From positions 61,270 to 125,269 of the forward strand of contig MNCI01009202.1 in the NCBI GenBank assembly GCA_015680685.1: a DNA stretch of 64,000 nucleotides, in the 5' to 3' direction. Position numbers and translations under genes: made by a program. How positions within the stretch are numbered: position 1 is the stretch's first letter; every line of letters begins with the position of its first letter. The notes under the pieces were generated by a model. It did no database searches, was not told the DNA's origin, and worked only from the letters and a program-made list of their open reading frames with translations. Of the stretch, positions 34,614 through 46,744 are shown piece after piece. Origin of the DNA: Gnetum montanum (taxonomy: Eukaryota > Streptophyta > Gnetopsida > Gnetales > Gnetaceae).

Positions 34614-36017
34614 TGAAACACCGTAAAAATTTCGAGACCTCGGCGGTTCAGCAAAAAGCTGGTGATTCAGGCAAAGGGTCGCAACAAGGCGTAGCACAGC
34701 AAGTTCCTTTTTAGATTAAAAGCCTATCCTGCCACGCTGCACGGCACAGCACAAACAAATTCCAGAAGATAGAGCAAAGCAACGGGTGCACAGCGACAAG
34801 CTTTCAACTTTGCAAATTCTCTACGTTTCGAGAACCTTAAATTTTGGCATATTACGCTACATTACACAACATGGCATAATGCAGCGTAATGTCAGAAAGT
34901 GATCCGCCACAACATCAAAGAAGGCAAATGCCCAAGACTTCAACAACACTTCGATTTTTTGTAAGTGCGCTATTTTACACTGAATTACACTATGAAGCGT
35001 AATCTAGCGTGGTGAAGCATAATCTAGCGTGGTGCAGCGTAATCTAGCATGGTGTAGTGTAATACAAGCATAGATAGAAATGGCATAATACAAGCATTAG
35101 CAGTCCATACAACACGATACGCTCTCCAACGTATTATAACGTAATCAAGAAATTGCCTATTGCCAAAGCCCCAACAAGAGCAGTTTACGTCGCGTTATGC
35201 TTTAGAGCGTAAGGTGGTGTGGTGACGCAAGCTTCAACAACCAACACATCAAGTGAACGACATTTTGTAAATTTGGGACACGTGTCACCTAAACCGCATC
35301 TTTCTCTTGACCCTAATCTTATAAATACTCCAATTGACAAAGATCAAAGGGGTTAGCAAAAATTTCTCCTAAGATTGGACGAATTTTCTTTGTGAGTGAT
35401 TTTTCCCTTCCGTTGATAATCGTTGGTAGCTTTTAACAAGAGAACAAAGAGGATCAATAATCACAAGAATATCAAAGTCATTTGGCAAGAATCTTCAGTC
35501 AAGAATAGTAGGTTGACAAACATCCTGCTTTGGGACTGACTTCCTTATACACAGATTCGCTAGAACAAGGTAGATCGACCTTTGCTTGTTTCATCTTTGA
35601 ACAGCTTTCTCGTTGTTGGCACATGCTTTGCCTAAATCGAAGTCTTCTTGTAATAGTTATATTCAATATATTTTTCTTGTGAGGTGAATCCCAAATCTTG
35701 GGATTGCCCACATTCTAAATCTTATCTCTTTTGCTTCATCTATACAAATCTTGCAAATTGTTGTAAATCAATTTCATCGTTTCAACTACCCGCTAAGTTA
35801 ACAATATTATATCTTCTCGTAAAGAGCCATCATTCTATCATCCGAATATCACAAAATTTTTACTGATCAAGTAAGTCCCTATCTTATCGACAAGACCGTT
35901 CAGGGCTCCTCAGATTCATTTCCACTCCAGCACGGTCCTCGCACAGATCTGGGGTTAGAACTGTGTACACGGACTTTCGTTTGGTATTTCCAGCAACCGA
36001 CATTTTCTGTCGTTACA
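34614..36017 (+). repeat. 3' LTR of element T
   Basis: 1404 bp, TGAAACACCGTA to CGTTACA. TATAAATA at 35320-35327; the GCGTAAT motif cluster is at 34850-35215. Followed by ACCAT (36018-36022), the target duplication. Confidence 0.92.
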
Positions 36018-36022
36018 ACCAT

Positions 36023-36144
36023 GAACTACAATCAACGTGTAATTATCTAGATACCACAAGTAGTCCATCTGCAGAGTTTGACCAGATCATGCATGACCGT
36101 TTGTATTTGTATGGTTGAGTGTGGGGGTACCTAGCCACTCATCA
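36023..36144 (+). repeat. 5' LTR of element B, second part
   Basis: Resumes with GAACTACAATCAACGTG, which in the intact 3' LTR of B (from about 50868) follows AAGACAGT directly. Ends GTACCTAGCCACTCATCA. Together with 17702-18443 it gives 864 bp. Confidence 0.9.
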
Positions 36145-36145
36145 T

Positions 36146-36163
36146 TGGCACTATTGCCGAGGA
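36146..36163 (+). other. Primer binding site (tRNA-Asp-like) of element B
   Basis: TGGCACTATTGCCGAGGA, one base after the LTR; 15 of 18 bases match the plant tRNA-Asp site. Confidence 0.8.
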
Positions 36164-36276
36164 CAGTGCTAGTTATTTAGATTAGTTACATCATCCAAGA
36201 TTGTTGTAACGAAGCCTTGATGATATAGCTTTCAGAAAGAAGTAATTGTGAATAAATCACACACAAATTCACAACA

Positions 36277-38318
36277 ATGTCTCTCTCACAAGACTATGAT
36301 AACGCAAAAACTAGTAAGGTAATTCATTGGAGAACCAATGAATTATACAATGATGAAGATGAAGTTTGGAGTACTCAATTTGATGCAGGGGTTCCCTATG
36401 TACATAAATGAAGACAACATCATCCCAACTCACAAATTCATAACCTACCTAGTGATGATGAACCCCTACTAGCCACTAAGATCTTAATGCATATACAAGA
36501 GGCTGTTCGAATATCCCACAGGCATCATAAGGAAAGTCGTCTACCTAGGCTTGATTTAAACAACTTTACCAAATTTTTAGGAGGCTAGTTTTAGATCCAC
36601 AACATCATTTACAAGCCTTCCATGATGCCTATGTATGGAAAAATATTGATAATGGGTGGCAAAAACTTAAGCTCTTTCCTACGACACTCGTTGACCAAGA
36701 AATAGTATGGTACAGGTCTTTAAGACCAAAATCAATTCGACATTGGCTGACAATGGTAAAACTCTTCACTAAAAGATATCAAACTTATACAAGAGTGTCA
36801 GCCTTAAGAAGACAAATCCAAGAATTGAAATAGGTGTAACATGAACCCTTAGGCATGGCCTTAGAAAGATATTATTTATTTTTAAACAATTCCCCAGGCC
36901 ATGGATTCTCCGAGGAAAGGGTAATGTATCACATCATGGATGGGCTCCATAATGAAACAAGGAAGATCCTAGGGATGTATGCCCAAGGTCAACTATATGA
37001 ACTACGAACCCACCAATTCCAAGAGCTTATCAAGCAGGTAGCAAAAGAAGAAGGAGAAATAGCTAAATGGGAGAATGTTGAAAAATATCAACAGGACCAA
37101 AATCTGAAATTAACAAAGGTCCATAATCAGGAAGAGGAGAAATCAACTCATCTCAAGGAGGTGGAACCATCTTTGCCAATACTGCAATCACTACATGAAA
37201 TTGAGGCAAAAATTAATGAGATGACAAAATGGGTACATGAAAAATGCAAAAAATATGCCAACACTATTAGAGGTGGAGCCATGACAAATCAAGAAAAAGG
37301 ACAGGACACCATGCAACAATTGGAAAGAAGGTTTGAAGAAAATAAGAATAGGAACTCAACTGTCAATCGTATGTATCGATGTAATGTTTGCCTGTATGAT
37401 CACCCCAAAGGCCAATGCCCAATCTTGTCACATTTATGTGAGCATTAGGGAGGAATGATACATCTGAACTTTGTATAGAAATATCATATTCAACCATAGT
37501 GGCGAAAACCCCAGTCGTGGGGGAGGCCACAATCAAACTAGTCACATCCTTCATACCATCCAAACCCAAGCACTTATCATGTTCAACATTCTGTTTCCCC
37601 AATTGGATCAACATCCTGTACTTCACCTCATCATTATCATTCTCCTAAGTACTCTCCACTCATACCCTTTCCAACAAGATCACCACCTCATGTCCCTTAC
37701 ACTTCTCTTCACCCTTAATGTTCTCATCCTTCACCTCCTTCTACATTGCCACCAGTTGTGCCCGAAGGATTTACACCACAACATCGACCCACGAACGTTA
37801 CTTATGCTGCTACTGTCAACCACAATGGGGATCCTCCACAATGTTGAAAGCATCCTTTCTTTAAACATGATCGTAGAAGGAGACAACACATCTCCGAAAC
37901 CATTGCATCCTCCAACTCAACACAAGTTCAACATGGTGGTGCATCTTTCGCATCGAACTTAATGCCTCCTATTACCTTATCAGGGCCACCAATCAATACT
38001 CCAACTACCATACGGCCTAATGAATATAACCACGTAGGGATACATAGCAATCCTTGCACACCATCTTATGGTCATGGGTGCCATAGTGGGTTAGCTCCCT
38101 ATTACATGGCCACATCATATAATTTACCCCACTATGCCAACTTTAAAAAAGTGTGTGAACACCAAAGTGGGTACATTCCAACCACCACATCAAAAGACAC
38201 CCAATGGCTTGGATATGACCAAGTTCCAATATTTCCAAAATGCATGGATCCAAACCTTCCAATTATTAATTCTCACCATGATCAAAAGTTCAATTATGGG
38301 GGATATCCTCCATTCTAG
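36277..38318 (+). pseudogene. gag of element B
   Basis: Start codon 36277 (MSLSQDYDNAK). The N-terminus matches element A gag. A one-base deletion near 36585 shifts the frame, which is then kept to 38318. 36855-37445 is open for 197 codons: MALERYYLFLNNSPGHGF, IMDGLHNETRKILG and FQELIKQVAKEEGEIAKWE, the Ty3/Athila gag core with a helical tail. The remaining 290 codons are rich in His, Pro, Ser and Thr (SPPHVPYTSLHP, THQ-type), with stops of the TAG, TAA and TGA type. A Cys-containing knuckle (MYRCNVCLYDHPKGQCP) lies at about 37370-37420. No protease follows. Confidence 0.82.
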
Positions 38319-39349
38319 CAAGTAGAATTAATAAATGTTTTTCCTTTTCTTCAATTTTACAATTTTTGTTTTCCAATTTTTCATCTTTCAATTTGTTGTT
38401 TCATCTTTGTAATTGTTGTTTCATTTTTTTTAATCTTTTTATAGGTAATTTCATCTATGAATAAAACACTCATGTGACTTTTTGGTTAGGGTGTTGTTCT
38501 ATGCTATCAAGTCTCAGGTGACTAATTCTTTGGACAGCGAGTCCACCACATCCATTCAACCATTCTATTAATAAGAGGTTCTACTCTGGGTATGATGATA
38601 TTCTTTTCATCATTAAAACTTAAACTAATTTTATGCTCATTATGCCCAGAGCGAAGAATGATGGACTAAGAAGAAATGGCTAGGATGTGACATCAAGGGG
38701 ACTTGTGGATTCTTTTTGGTGATATCTGTAAGTGCTATCATGTAGCCTGGTTGTACTAAGATCCTTGAAGATCTAATGAAAAATGGGAGTAAGAGTAATA
38801 AAGGCACTCAATCAAGAAACTCAATGTTGTTCCGAAGGATCCCACCAGAAAGACATGCACGTCAACGTCATTTTGCACTGTTCATGCGAGGGGAGTTGTT
38901 CAAATTTTCTTCCACGAATTTTCTAGATTGTGCACCTATCCTTCAAACATCCATATCTTACTCACTAATGCTCTAATTCCCATTCCGATTAAACCTGTCT
39001 AAACCTAGAGTGTTTAACTTAGTCATGGGGGAAGGGTATGCTCCAAGTTGCACATAAGTTTTTCAAAATTCATCATTGCCCGAAGGATATCATAAAGGGT
39101 AAATGACCTTAAAAATGCTAAACACATTTGCCAAATTAATTTTATCTCTTCATCCACACCATGAAAATTAATTTTTGGAGCCACCTAATCAAATTGGGCC
39201 TAATATCAAAACTTTTAGGGGACATTTTTGTAAAATTTTCTAACTTTGGATCACACTAAATAGGAAATGAATTCATTAAAGGTAAGAAGTAAGGTATAAA
39301 TCAAATTTTGCAAATAACCTTACTAATAGTTGACCTTGTGTGATTGCAA
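38319..39349 (+). other. Spacer between gag and extra ORF of element B
   Basis: About 1 kb without a coding frame. In autonomous Athila elements this interval would be some 4 kb of pro-pol. Pyrimidine-rich 38330-38450. Confidence 0.6.
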
Positions 39350-40773
39350 ATGACCCCTAAAAGAGGACAACAAGGAGGACCTTCTCAAGGTGCATCCAAA
39401 GGACCAAGGAGAGGTAGAGGCTAGGCGTTTCTTAAGCAACATATGGAACAAGAGGCACAAGCATTCAGTATCCATCAGGAACCTCTTGTTACTGTGCAAT
39501 CGGGACATGCTGAAGGTGGAGACAATAGAGCACCTAAACAGGGACAACATCTCACATTGTCTCTGGAATGTGTCGAGGTGATTCATGAAAGGTCCATGTC
39601 AACAGCCATGATTATGGAACTCAACTTCGGACCTTTTACTAAGTTTGCTCCTGAAGCAGCCAAGGACCAACTTAAAGGATTCCCACTATGGCCTATTCTC
39701 TCTGAAAGTGGTAATTGGTACCTAGGAGAGACGTAACAATTTTGGCATAACAAAGAAGAAGGCACCACCATTGATATTGGTGGTATCTCTATTGATTTCT
39801 CTACCAAAGTCATTTCAGAAGTTCTAAATCTTCTGAATACAGGGCCAAGAATTGCTTACTTGTCCACTCGCTCCAATACTAATGCATGAAAGATATGGTT
39901 GAAAAGGACGTACGGTAAGGAAGATAAAGCATATGGAGAGTTGACACTTGAAGAGAGAATCTACTTCAAAATCAACACATATCACATCTTCCCTGCAAAA
40001 GGTTTAAACAGAATTTCCACATATGCGGCTAGAGGAAGTGCCACCTTGATGGACAAGGTTAATGTCAACCTACCCCATCTATATCTTACAGAAATTTTGA
40101 GGCGGTTTGAAGAACATAAGATGGGGAAGTTCGTATTACCCTTTTCCTGTCTCATCAAGAAGCTATGTTGATGTGTTGGAATTTTAGTGTAAACCAATGA
40201 CATCCCCAGAAAGGCCCAAAATTCATTTACTGAATTACTAAAGCCACCAGCCCCAAGGAAAAGTGCTGGTAAGACATTGGAGCTTGAATAAGAGCAGATA
40301 GTGGGACCCACTACACCTCAAATTGTAGGGCCTAGCCAACTTCCAAGCACAAGGCCTAGTCAACAATAGGAAGCAGGGTCCAGCATAGGCCAGTAAGACC
40401 AACCACCACCGTCGCTGCAAGATTATCGACCATCAATGAGCCATCTCAAGGCCATCATTGAAATGATCAGTAGGGAGAGCCATGATGAGACCAATCTCTT
40501 CAAAGTCATCAATGATGTCGTATGACCCATGATCTCAATTGATTGCGCACAGAGGGAGGTATCTATCCAAACAAGAGGAGGGGAATCACATTGGTCACAA
40601 TAGATCTCAGGGAACGCTGCATCTTTTTAGGTGAAATTAGAAACTGATGAAGGTGCTACAATAGTGGTCATGTAGCACCAAGATGTAGCAAGAGCAGCAG
40701 AAGTGATCACATACCACATAAAAAATCATTTAATGTCCCTGTTGTGCCACCGATGGATTTTACGGGAGCACAC
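39350..40773 (+). pseudogene. Sense extra ORF of element B, N-terminal part
   Basis: Start codon 39350 (MTPKRGQQGGPSQGA). After a basic Gly-rich start and one TAG, a domain of about 220 residues: MELNFGPFTKFAPEAAKDQL, FPLWPILSESGNWYLGET, IGGISIDFSTKVISEVLNLL, LTLEERIYFKINTYHIFP and VNVNLPHLYLTEILRRFEEH, ending FVLPFSCLIKKLC at 40170. The IDFS...IseVLnL and W/F..I.P...LmdkvnvNL patterns recall the putative plant transposon protein / plant mobile-domain-like ORFs found in Athila elements. Role unknown. Stops at 39422 and 39736 and a frame change before 40741. The frame at the break is continuous with the part after element C. Confidence 0.7.
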
Positions 40774-41576
40774 TGATGAGTGGCGAGGTACCCCTACACT
40801 CAACCATACGAATACGAACGTTACACTCGTGATCCGGTTGAACTCCATAGACTAACTGCCTATACGCCTTATGGAAAACCTACGGTTAATCAATCGTTGT
40901 CCTCCCAAACTTACTTGTATTTGTCACGGTTGTATGGTTAAGTAAGCTTGAGGCATGTGATTTTTATATGTTTTATGTTTTTATCGCCTATGCTAAGAGA
41001 GGAAAGGGTGAAGAGACTAAATAACTAACTTTAACTAACTAAGCCTTAATTATCTTAGCATTAGTATCCGTTCCCACTTGCCATTTCACACCCTGAACCA
41101 ATGCAACACTGCTGGGATTACCAAACGCTATTCGTTACTAGGATTACCAAGCATAACGCACGTGCTCGAAGCGGTCATACTAAATGCACTTAACTATGAG
41201 ATTTGAGGGTTGAGAGAGATTAAGTCCTAAGAAATCATTTAAACAATTAACAATAATTAAATCCTCATTATCTTAGTCCATGCACTGCAAGGTTTATCCA
41301 AAAGTTTATCTTTATTGCCTTAGACAATTGTATGCTCATGTACAAAATTGCTTGAATAAAGATTCGTTCACTTTGGGACTCCTACTGTGGGCACATGGAA
41401 ATTATTCTAACTCTGGAATGGAAAAATGGCAAGAGTTTGGCTACAGTCTAGATCTAGATTGCGAAACAAGGGTGAGCCACCTCTTATTTATAGATTTGAC
41501 AGCACACTGCAATATCGCAGGGAAAGATGTGATATCGCATACGTGATATCATGGTTGATGATATCGCATCCCATCA
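40774..41576 (-). repeat. 3' LTR of element C
   Basis: On plus: TGATGAGTGGCGAGG to GCATCCCATCA. TATA box (TATTTATA) 41485-41492; four GATATC-type palindromes at about 20-bp spacing between 41510 and 41570 in U3. Confidence 0.92.
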
Positions 41577-41586
41577 TACCCCCATG
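41577..41586 (-). other. Polypurine tract of element C
   Basis: Minus strand CATGGGGGTA next to the LTR, in the context GAGGACGAGTTTTTATTCAG that is shared with element B (50097-50129). Confidence 0.75.
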
Positions 41587-41589
41587 ACT

Positions 41590-43777
41590 GAATAAAAACT
41601 CGTCCTCAAGTCCCTTACAAAATATTGGGAAGGTATGGGATTATTGACTTGAATGGAACTAATGGTGAATGGGATGACATGTGAATGGATCATCATTACA
41701 GAACATGACAACACTGGTGTTCATGACAACAACAGTGAACACTTTATACATTTGACATTAGGCCTTATTTGGCAGCTGAGAGAGAAGAGAGAAGAATTTT
41801 TGCTACTGCCAACGCCAAGATTGCGCCTTTTGTTGTCTATCCATAAGCGTGTCATCAATCTCGTTCCTTGCATGACTACTTCAGCACCAATCCATTCAGA
41901 GTGTTTCCTCCAGATCCAATCCATTGTTGCATGATTACGATCTGCACACAGAACACAGTCTTATATTAGCAAGGGTAAATGAATCATAACGCAATTGATA
42001 CCTTGCTTCGGTGAAAGGTCAATTGGCTGAGTTGTGGTATGGCTAATCGTGAATTCTGGAGATATAATATTGGTAACTACCGAAGGTGTAGGGGTTAGGA
42101 GAAAATCGAAAAAATTAGATCAAGACCCCCATGACTAAGAGTGAACCTCTGGTAGCGATAGAATGGAGAAAGAAAAGGAATAAAAAAGATGGAAAAATAG
42201 AGACAACTATAACGTCGATGAAATGGATGTCAAGATGGAAATGAACAAGATAAGGTTGATTGCAAAAATTTTTAAGGGAAAGAAATTAACTGATGCACCA
42301 AAGAAAAATGTTAGTGGGTCCTCCCCAAAGCAGGCTCATGCCCTTAATGCTCTAACATTCCCACATTCAAAGAGTCTATAGGCTCTAGGAATGTCATTTG
42401 GAACAAGAGTTAAAGTCTTAACCACAAGAATTAACCACAAAGAAAATAATGCATCAACTAAAATATACACTAATGATACAACCAGCAATGAGGTGAACAA
42501 TGCAGGAAGAACGATGATAAGAAGAGAATGGAATGGAGTCTCAAGAGCAAGGTGGTGTACAGCCCCTTGTGTATTTAATGGTTAATGTGACTTAGTAGAT
42601 CCCATTCCAAATTCGGCCTCAAACAAACCTCCTCCAGTGACTTCACATTAATATATTCGGCCAATCCATCCACTTGAAGTAACAAGGATGCCTTCTCCAA
42701 AAAGCCACCACCATTCCAATGAAACAAAAGATGAGAATGTAGGAAGCGAGAAGGGCCTTATTTAGAGGGAACATGTTTATTTTAGTTCCATAACCAGTAA
42801 TTGTAATCCAAATGATTATTTTGTCTAAGGGGTGTGCTTTGAATTTCCACTTTTTTTTTCTCTTTTTTTTGCGTGAGAACCACACCATGCAAAGACTTAT
42901 TTTTTTTTTTTTTATTCACTCAACTTCCCGATAATTGGGTAACATCGAAATGGTAAGAAAACTCAAGAAGAAAACATCCAAGCACCCAAGAGAATGGCCA
43001 ACGCAAATGCATCAAGTTCCCTTGAAGCCACACCCTTTTCAATCCTTTAGTCCTTCCTTAGTTTGAGAAATGCCCAGTCACCGATTCGTTTATAGTTCTT
43101 ATTATTTTGAAGAAATGAACTATACATTTCCAAGCCAAGAGAGACCATAGAAATTTGTGGATGCATGGATGATGTGAACTCTTTACCTATCATATCAAAA
43201 GAACCATACCTTAGTATCAACATCATAACTTAAAGGTAAAAACCAAACATTAGCAATCAATAGAAAACAGTTCATACCATCATTAAGAACACTTATTGGG
43301 TGACAAACTTAACAAAATGGATAAGACACACACACACACAAATAAAAGAAAAGGTGTGAATAATGTTGCAAAAAAAAAAACAAGAAAAGTTAAAGAAATT
43401 GTAAAACAAAAATGTGTAAAACAAAAACTTGTAAAAAAAAATCTAAAAAGAAACTGAGGGCCTCAATTGAGTAGCATAGGTGGCCATCTCCTCCATGACT
43501 AAATTAAAAGGGAGAGATCCAAAATAATGAGCGCTTATTTTAAATTTCTTAGAAGTGTCCAACTTCTCCCAATTGATGTTTTTAGATTGAGGGTTGGAAG
43601 TTGGCGACGCTCATACTCCAATGTATCTATGCTTTCATTGTGGTTGCTAGTTGTTCCCCCAGTTAGTTCCATGCATATTGGTGAGTTGGTCTCTTTATTA
43701 GCTATCAACCACTGGGTGTTCTCTTGTTATATGGTTACTACATACAGGCACTTTTGTATGTTAGATTCTTGAGCACA
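41590..43777 (-). other. 3' internal region of element C without genes
   Basis: 2.2 kb with homopolymer runs (T run at 42900, A runs near 43370 and 43430) and a short CA repeat at 43328. No frame resembles reverse transcriptase, integrase or the extra ORF of element B. Confidence 0.55.
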
Positions 43778-44302
43778 TCAGTTGCATACAGGAGATGCTG
43801 AGCACTCCTGTATGTCATCACCCTCTGTATCATTGTATGTGATGCATGGAACTTTCTTCTTCTTGATCTTTCCATAAATATTCTCCTTAGATATTTCCAG
43901 GGAAAGATTGTGGATCCCTAGGCATGTGTTTATGGTGTTGAGCCATGCCCTCCCCATTATAATTGGGAAATCCCCTTTGTTATTGTTAACTTCTATCACT
44001 AGGAAATCGGCTAGGTATGACCAACCACACATAGTGGTAACCATGTCCTCCACAAGTACCAAGGGAACAATGAAGGACTGGTCAACCAGCTCTAATTGAA
44101 TATTTCTCTTCTTTAGTGGAGGTAGGTTCCAGGCTTTATACATTTCTCGTGATATTAAGTTGACTCCAAAACCTAAGTCAAGAAGAGCCTTACGTGGTTC
44201 ATTCCCAGTGACTTGGAGATAGATTAAGGGACTTCTTGGGTCAAAGAGTTTCTTGGGAAGGTGGCCCACCTTTATCCAGTTGGTAACGGTATGTGTTAAC
44301 AT
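43778..44302 (-). CDS. Aspartic protease of element C (Athila type)
   Basis: 174 open codons. LIYLQVTGNEPRKALLDLGF carries the active-site D-L-G, followed by GVNLISREMYKAWNL, QLELVDQSFIVPLVLVEDM, DFLVIEVNNNKGDFPIIMGR and AWLNTINTCLGIHNL. This is the order of the retropepsin-like domain of Athila elements, where the usual site is D-L-G-A-S; here F-G replaces A-S. It ends with a normal stop. It is the only complete-looking domain in C, but gag upstream is broken, so no working polyprotein is expected. It would process gag. Confidence 0.8.
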   Translation of the reverse strand: MLTHTVTNWIKVGHLPKKLFDPRSPLIYLQVTGNEPRKALLDLGFGVNLISREMYKAWNLPPLKKRNIQLELVDQSFIVPLVLVEDMVTTMCGWSYLADFLVIEVNNNKGDFPIIMGRAWLNTINTCLGIHNLSLEISKENIYGKIKKKKVPCITYNDTEGDDIQECSASPVCN

Positions 44303-45330
44303 AATCGTGTGGGTTGAGCTCTATTGTTGGTTTGAAGGGAGCTCTAAAGCCTTACTTGATGGAAGAGTGGTCATAGACTCAACCGCTTGTGGTTGTGAGA
44401 GCTTGTTTGGATTGTTGGTTCTAAAGAAAGGTCTTCTCTTTGTACAGTTGTTAGAACCAGTAGTGGGTTAAATTTTTACAGCTCTCGTAGCATTACATTG
44501 CTGCGATTGAAGTAGCAAGGTTTTTCTATTTACCAACTCTTCAAGTGGTGACTCATCCTCTTTCTCACAGAATCTTACTCCCTTCTTTCGGAGGGAAGGA
44601 TCGCGATTATCCTCTTCCACACTTTCTCTTTTTCATAGCTCTTCTTCTTCCTTAGCTACTTGCTCCAACAATCTATGGATTTCATGGGACCTAAGTTCTG
44701 ATAATCTCCCTTGGGCATATGTTCCAAGGGTTCTCCTAGTTTCATATCTTCGCCCATCTACAAGGTGGTGGAGTTGATCCCGTTGTGCATAGCCATGGGT
44801 CGGGCAACGATGTAACAGTGCATAATATTGGCCCATGGCAGCATCCAAGGGTTTATGATTACCCTGTTTCCATCCTTGGATCTGTTTCTACAAGTTGGAC
44901 ACTCAGGAGTACATTTGATATTTATCGTTAAATAGTTCTAGCATTGTACTCCACCTACGAATGGATTCCGGTTCTAAGGATCGGTACCAACTTTCCGCTT
45001 CTTTTATGAGTGTCCTATGAAACAACTTTAACTTTTGCCACTCTTTTTTCATATTCTACAAGGCACAGGCATCGTGGAATGCCTATAAGTGGTTCTGCGG
45101 ATCAGTGTTGTATCCCCCCTCAAATCGGAGGATATTATTCATGTCAAGTCTCTTGATCCAGCTATCTTTTTGGTGCCTTGTAGGTATTCTCACAGCCTCT
45201 GTAATTGTTGGAACATTTTGGCCATTTCATGGAACAGGCTTTATAAGGTTATGGTGATTTTTGAAAAATTTAAAAGAGATTTTTGAGATTCTGTTTCTTC
45301 ACCTTGAAGTCTACCATGTTGATTAAGACA
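44303..45330 (-). pseudogene. gag core of element C
   Basis: Minus-strand frames from about 45330 to 44400 hold EAESWYRSLEPESIRRW, STMLELFNDKYQMYS, LDAAMGQYYALLHRCPTHGY (44848 on), LVDGRRYETRRTLGTYAQGR and HEIHRLLEQVAKEEEEL. The last three align with the B gag core (MALERYYLFLNNSPGHGF ... QVAKEEGEI). Several stops. No zinc knuckle was found before protease. Confidence 0.75.
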
Positions 45331-46740
45331 AGCTTTTGGCTAATTGGTTCGCATCCACAAGGGCATGGTTGAATGTCCAAAAATCTTAGAGGCCTTGTCT
45401 AACTTGCATCCTTGAATCAACCAATACACAAAAGTTGTAAAGCCTCCTTCCAAGGACCATGTTGCCAAAAATCATACCATTCCATGGGATTTCATCCCTT
45501 GTTGGCATTCGGACAAAAATAAGCCTAGAATCATGAACACTACCAAAACCTTAACTTATCCAGACACATACATTGGTGCTAAAATCCAAAATTTAAATCT
45601 TTCTACTGCAAGACAGGAAGACCGACATACTATTCTCTGATGCCTTTAATAAAACACTTACAAGTTGTTGGTTGCCTTGCTTTGAAACGATTCCCCTCTT
45701 CACTTGGGAATCTTTCTTGTCTTGGAGGGTTGCATGTGGAACATTGAAAATCTTGTCGTACGCGATTGTGCCAACCACAAGAGACATTGTTTTCTTATAA
45801 GACGTAAGACATGTTTCTACCCTAAGCCATTTAGTCCTAAGTTTGGTCATGAAGAGAAAGGGCACTAACACGAGTATTGAAGCCAAGGTTACTTGCAAGC
45901 TTAGATATCCTTGTGAGATGTGAGGATATACACAAAGGAATCAAAGCCAATGTAGTTGTTTAATGATGATTATGATACTCCTCGGTCAAAAAAAAGCATG
46001 TTATCCTACGGATGAAAATGAAAATGGTTAACGCTGCACAGCATGTCAGAAAATGACCAAAGTTCAAGTTTTGAGGGCCGAACAAAATTCTACAACGATA
46101 CCAATGTGTTCAAACATTTTGCGCCATGCAACTCGACTGGGAGGAGAGTTGAGGTGCTGTATTTTTACGATTTCCCAGAGCCGTCGTAGACAGAGAGTTG
46201 AGGTGCTGTATTGAATTTGGAATAGCTTTATTGCAAAGTGTTTACTCGTGTCATTTTACCTTGTTTAAATATTTGAGGTCCACACAAATCTCCTTTCTTT
46301 TCTTTTCTGTCTATTTCCATTGAATCTTGCTCTATTTCTAGTTTTCTTGTGGAACTACCTCTTTCTCTGGGGAAAATTAGGAGTAGATTTGCGGAGTTGT
46401 GCTCAAATGTTTTTGCAAAATTTTACTTGTTACAAGCAGGTATTATAAGGACCGCGTAGACTAGGTAGTTGAACAAAATAGGAAACTTTCAATAACTCAC
46501 AGTACTGGACAAAGTTGGCTGAATCTCTTTAAAGTAAGTCATTTGTAGTTCACACACAACGAAATTGTCACATTTCATACAACTGCACGCCGCAACAGCA
46601 CACACACATACTCACATTAACTATTGAGTTATTTGGAGGTATCTGGGCCTTGGTGTTGCCAGAGACCAGCAAGCACCTAAATCCTGTTCGAGGACACTCG
46701 TTGGCGGTCGCATCCCAAACGGTCACCAACAGTAATGTCT
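45331..46740 (-). other. Unassigned insert within gag of element C
   Basis: About 1.4 kb that separates the N-terminal gag domain from the gag core and has no similarity to gag of A or B. Frames are closed. I see no terminal repeats; the limits are approximate. It could be a further insertion or captured DNA. Confidence 0.35.
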
Positions 46741-46744
46741 AACA

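Larger units (their letters stand above)
18444..36017 (+). mobile_element. Element T: Tat-lineage Ty3 LTR retrotransposon with an antisense gene
   Basis: 17.6 kb with LTRs of 1405 and 1404 bp and five-base flanks ACCAC/ACCAT (one mismatch). Order on plus: LTR, PBS, gag, protease, about 6 kb holding an antisense spliced gene, reverse transcriptase, RNase H, second RNase H, integrase, 1.5-kb spacer, polypurine tract, LTR. The second RNase H after the first marks the Tat lineage (Ogre/Retand/TatI-type). LTR identity is about 92-93 percent over the first 300 bases, with nearly all differences being transitions. Coding frames hold many stops, so the copy is dead. Confidence 0.9.

Noticed and set aside
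37471-37962. 163-codon plus-strand frame
   Set aside because: It lies in another frame over the Pro/His-rich C-terminus of B gag; the gag frame continues on both sides.
42643-42888. 81-codon minus frame in element C with a Lys-rich start
   Set aside because: Arises from the poly-T/TTTTTTCTC stretch; no family match and no place in the gag-pol order.
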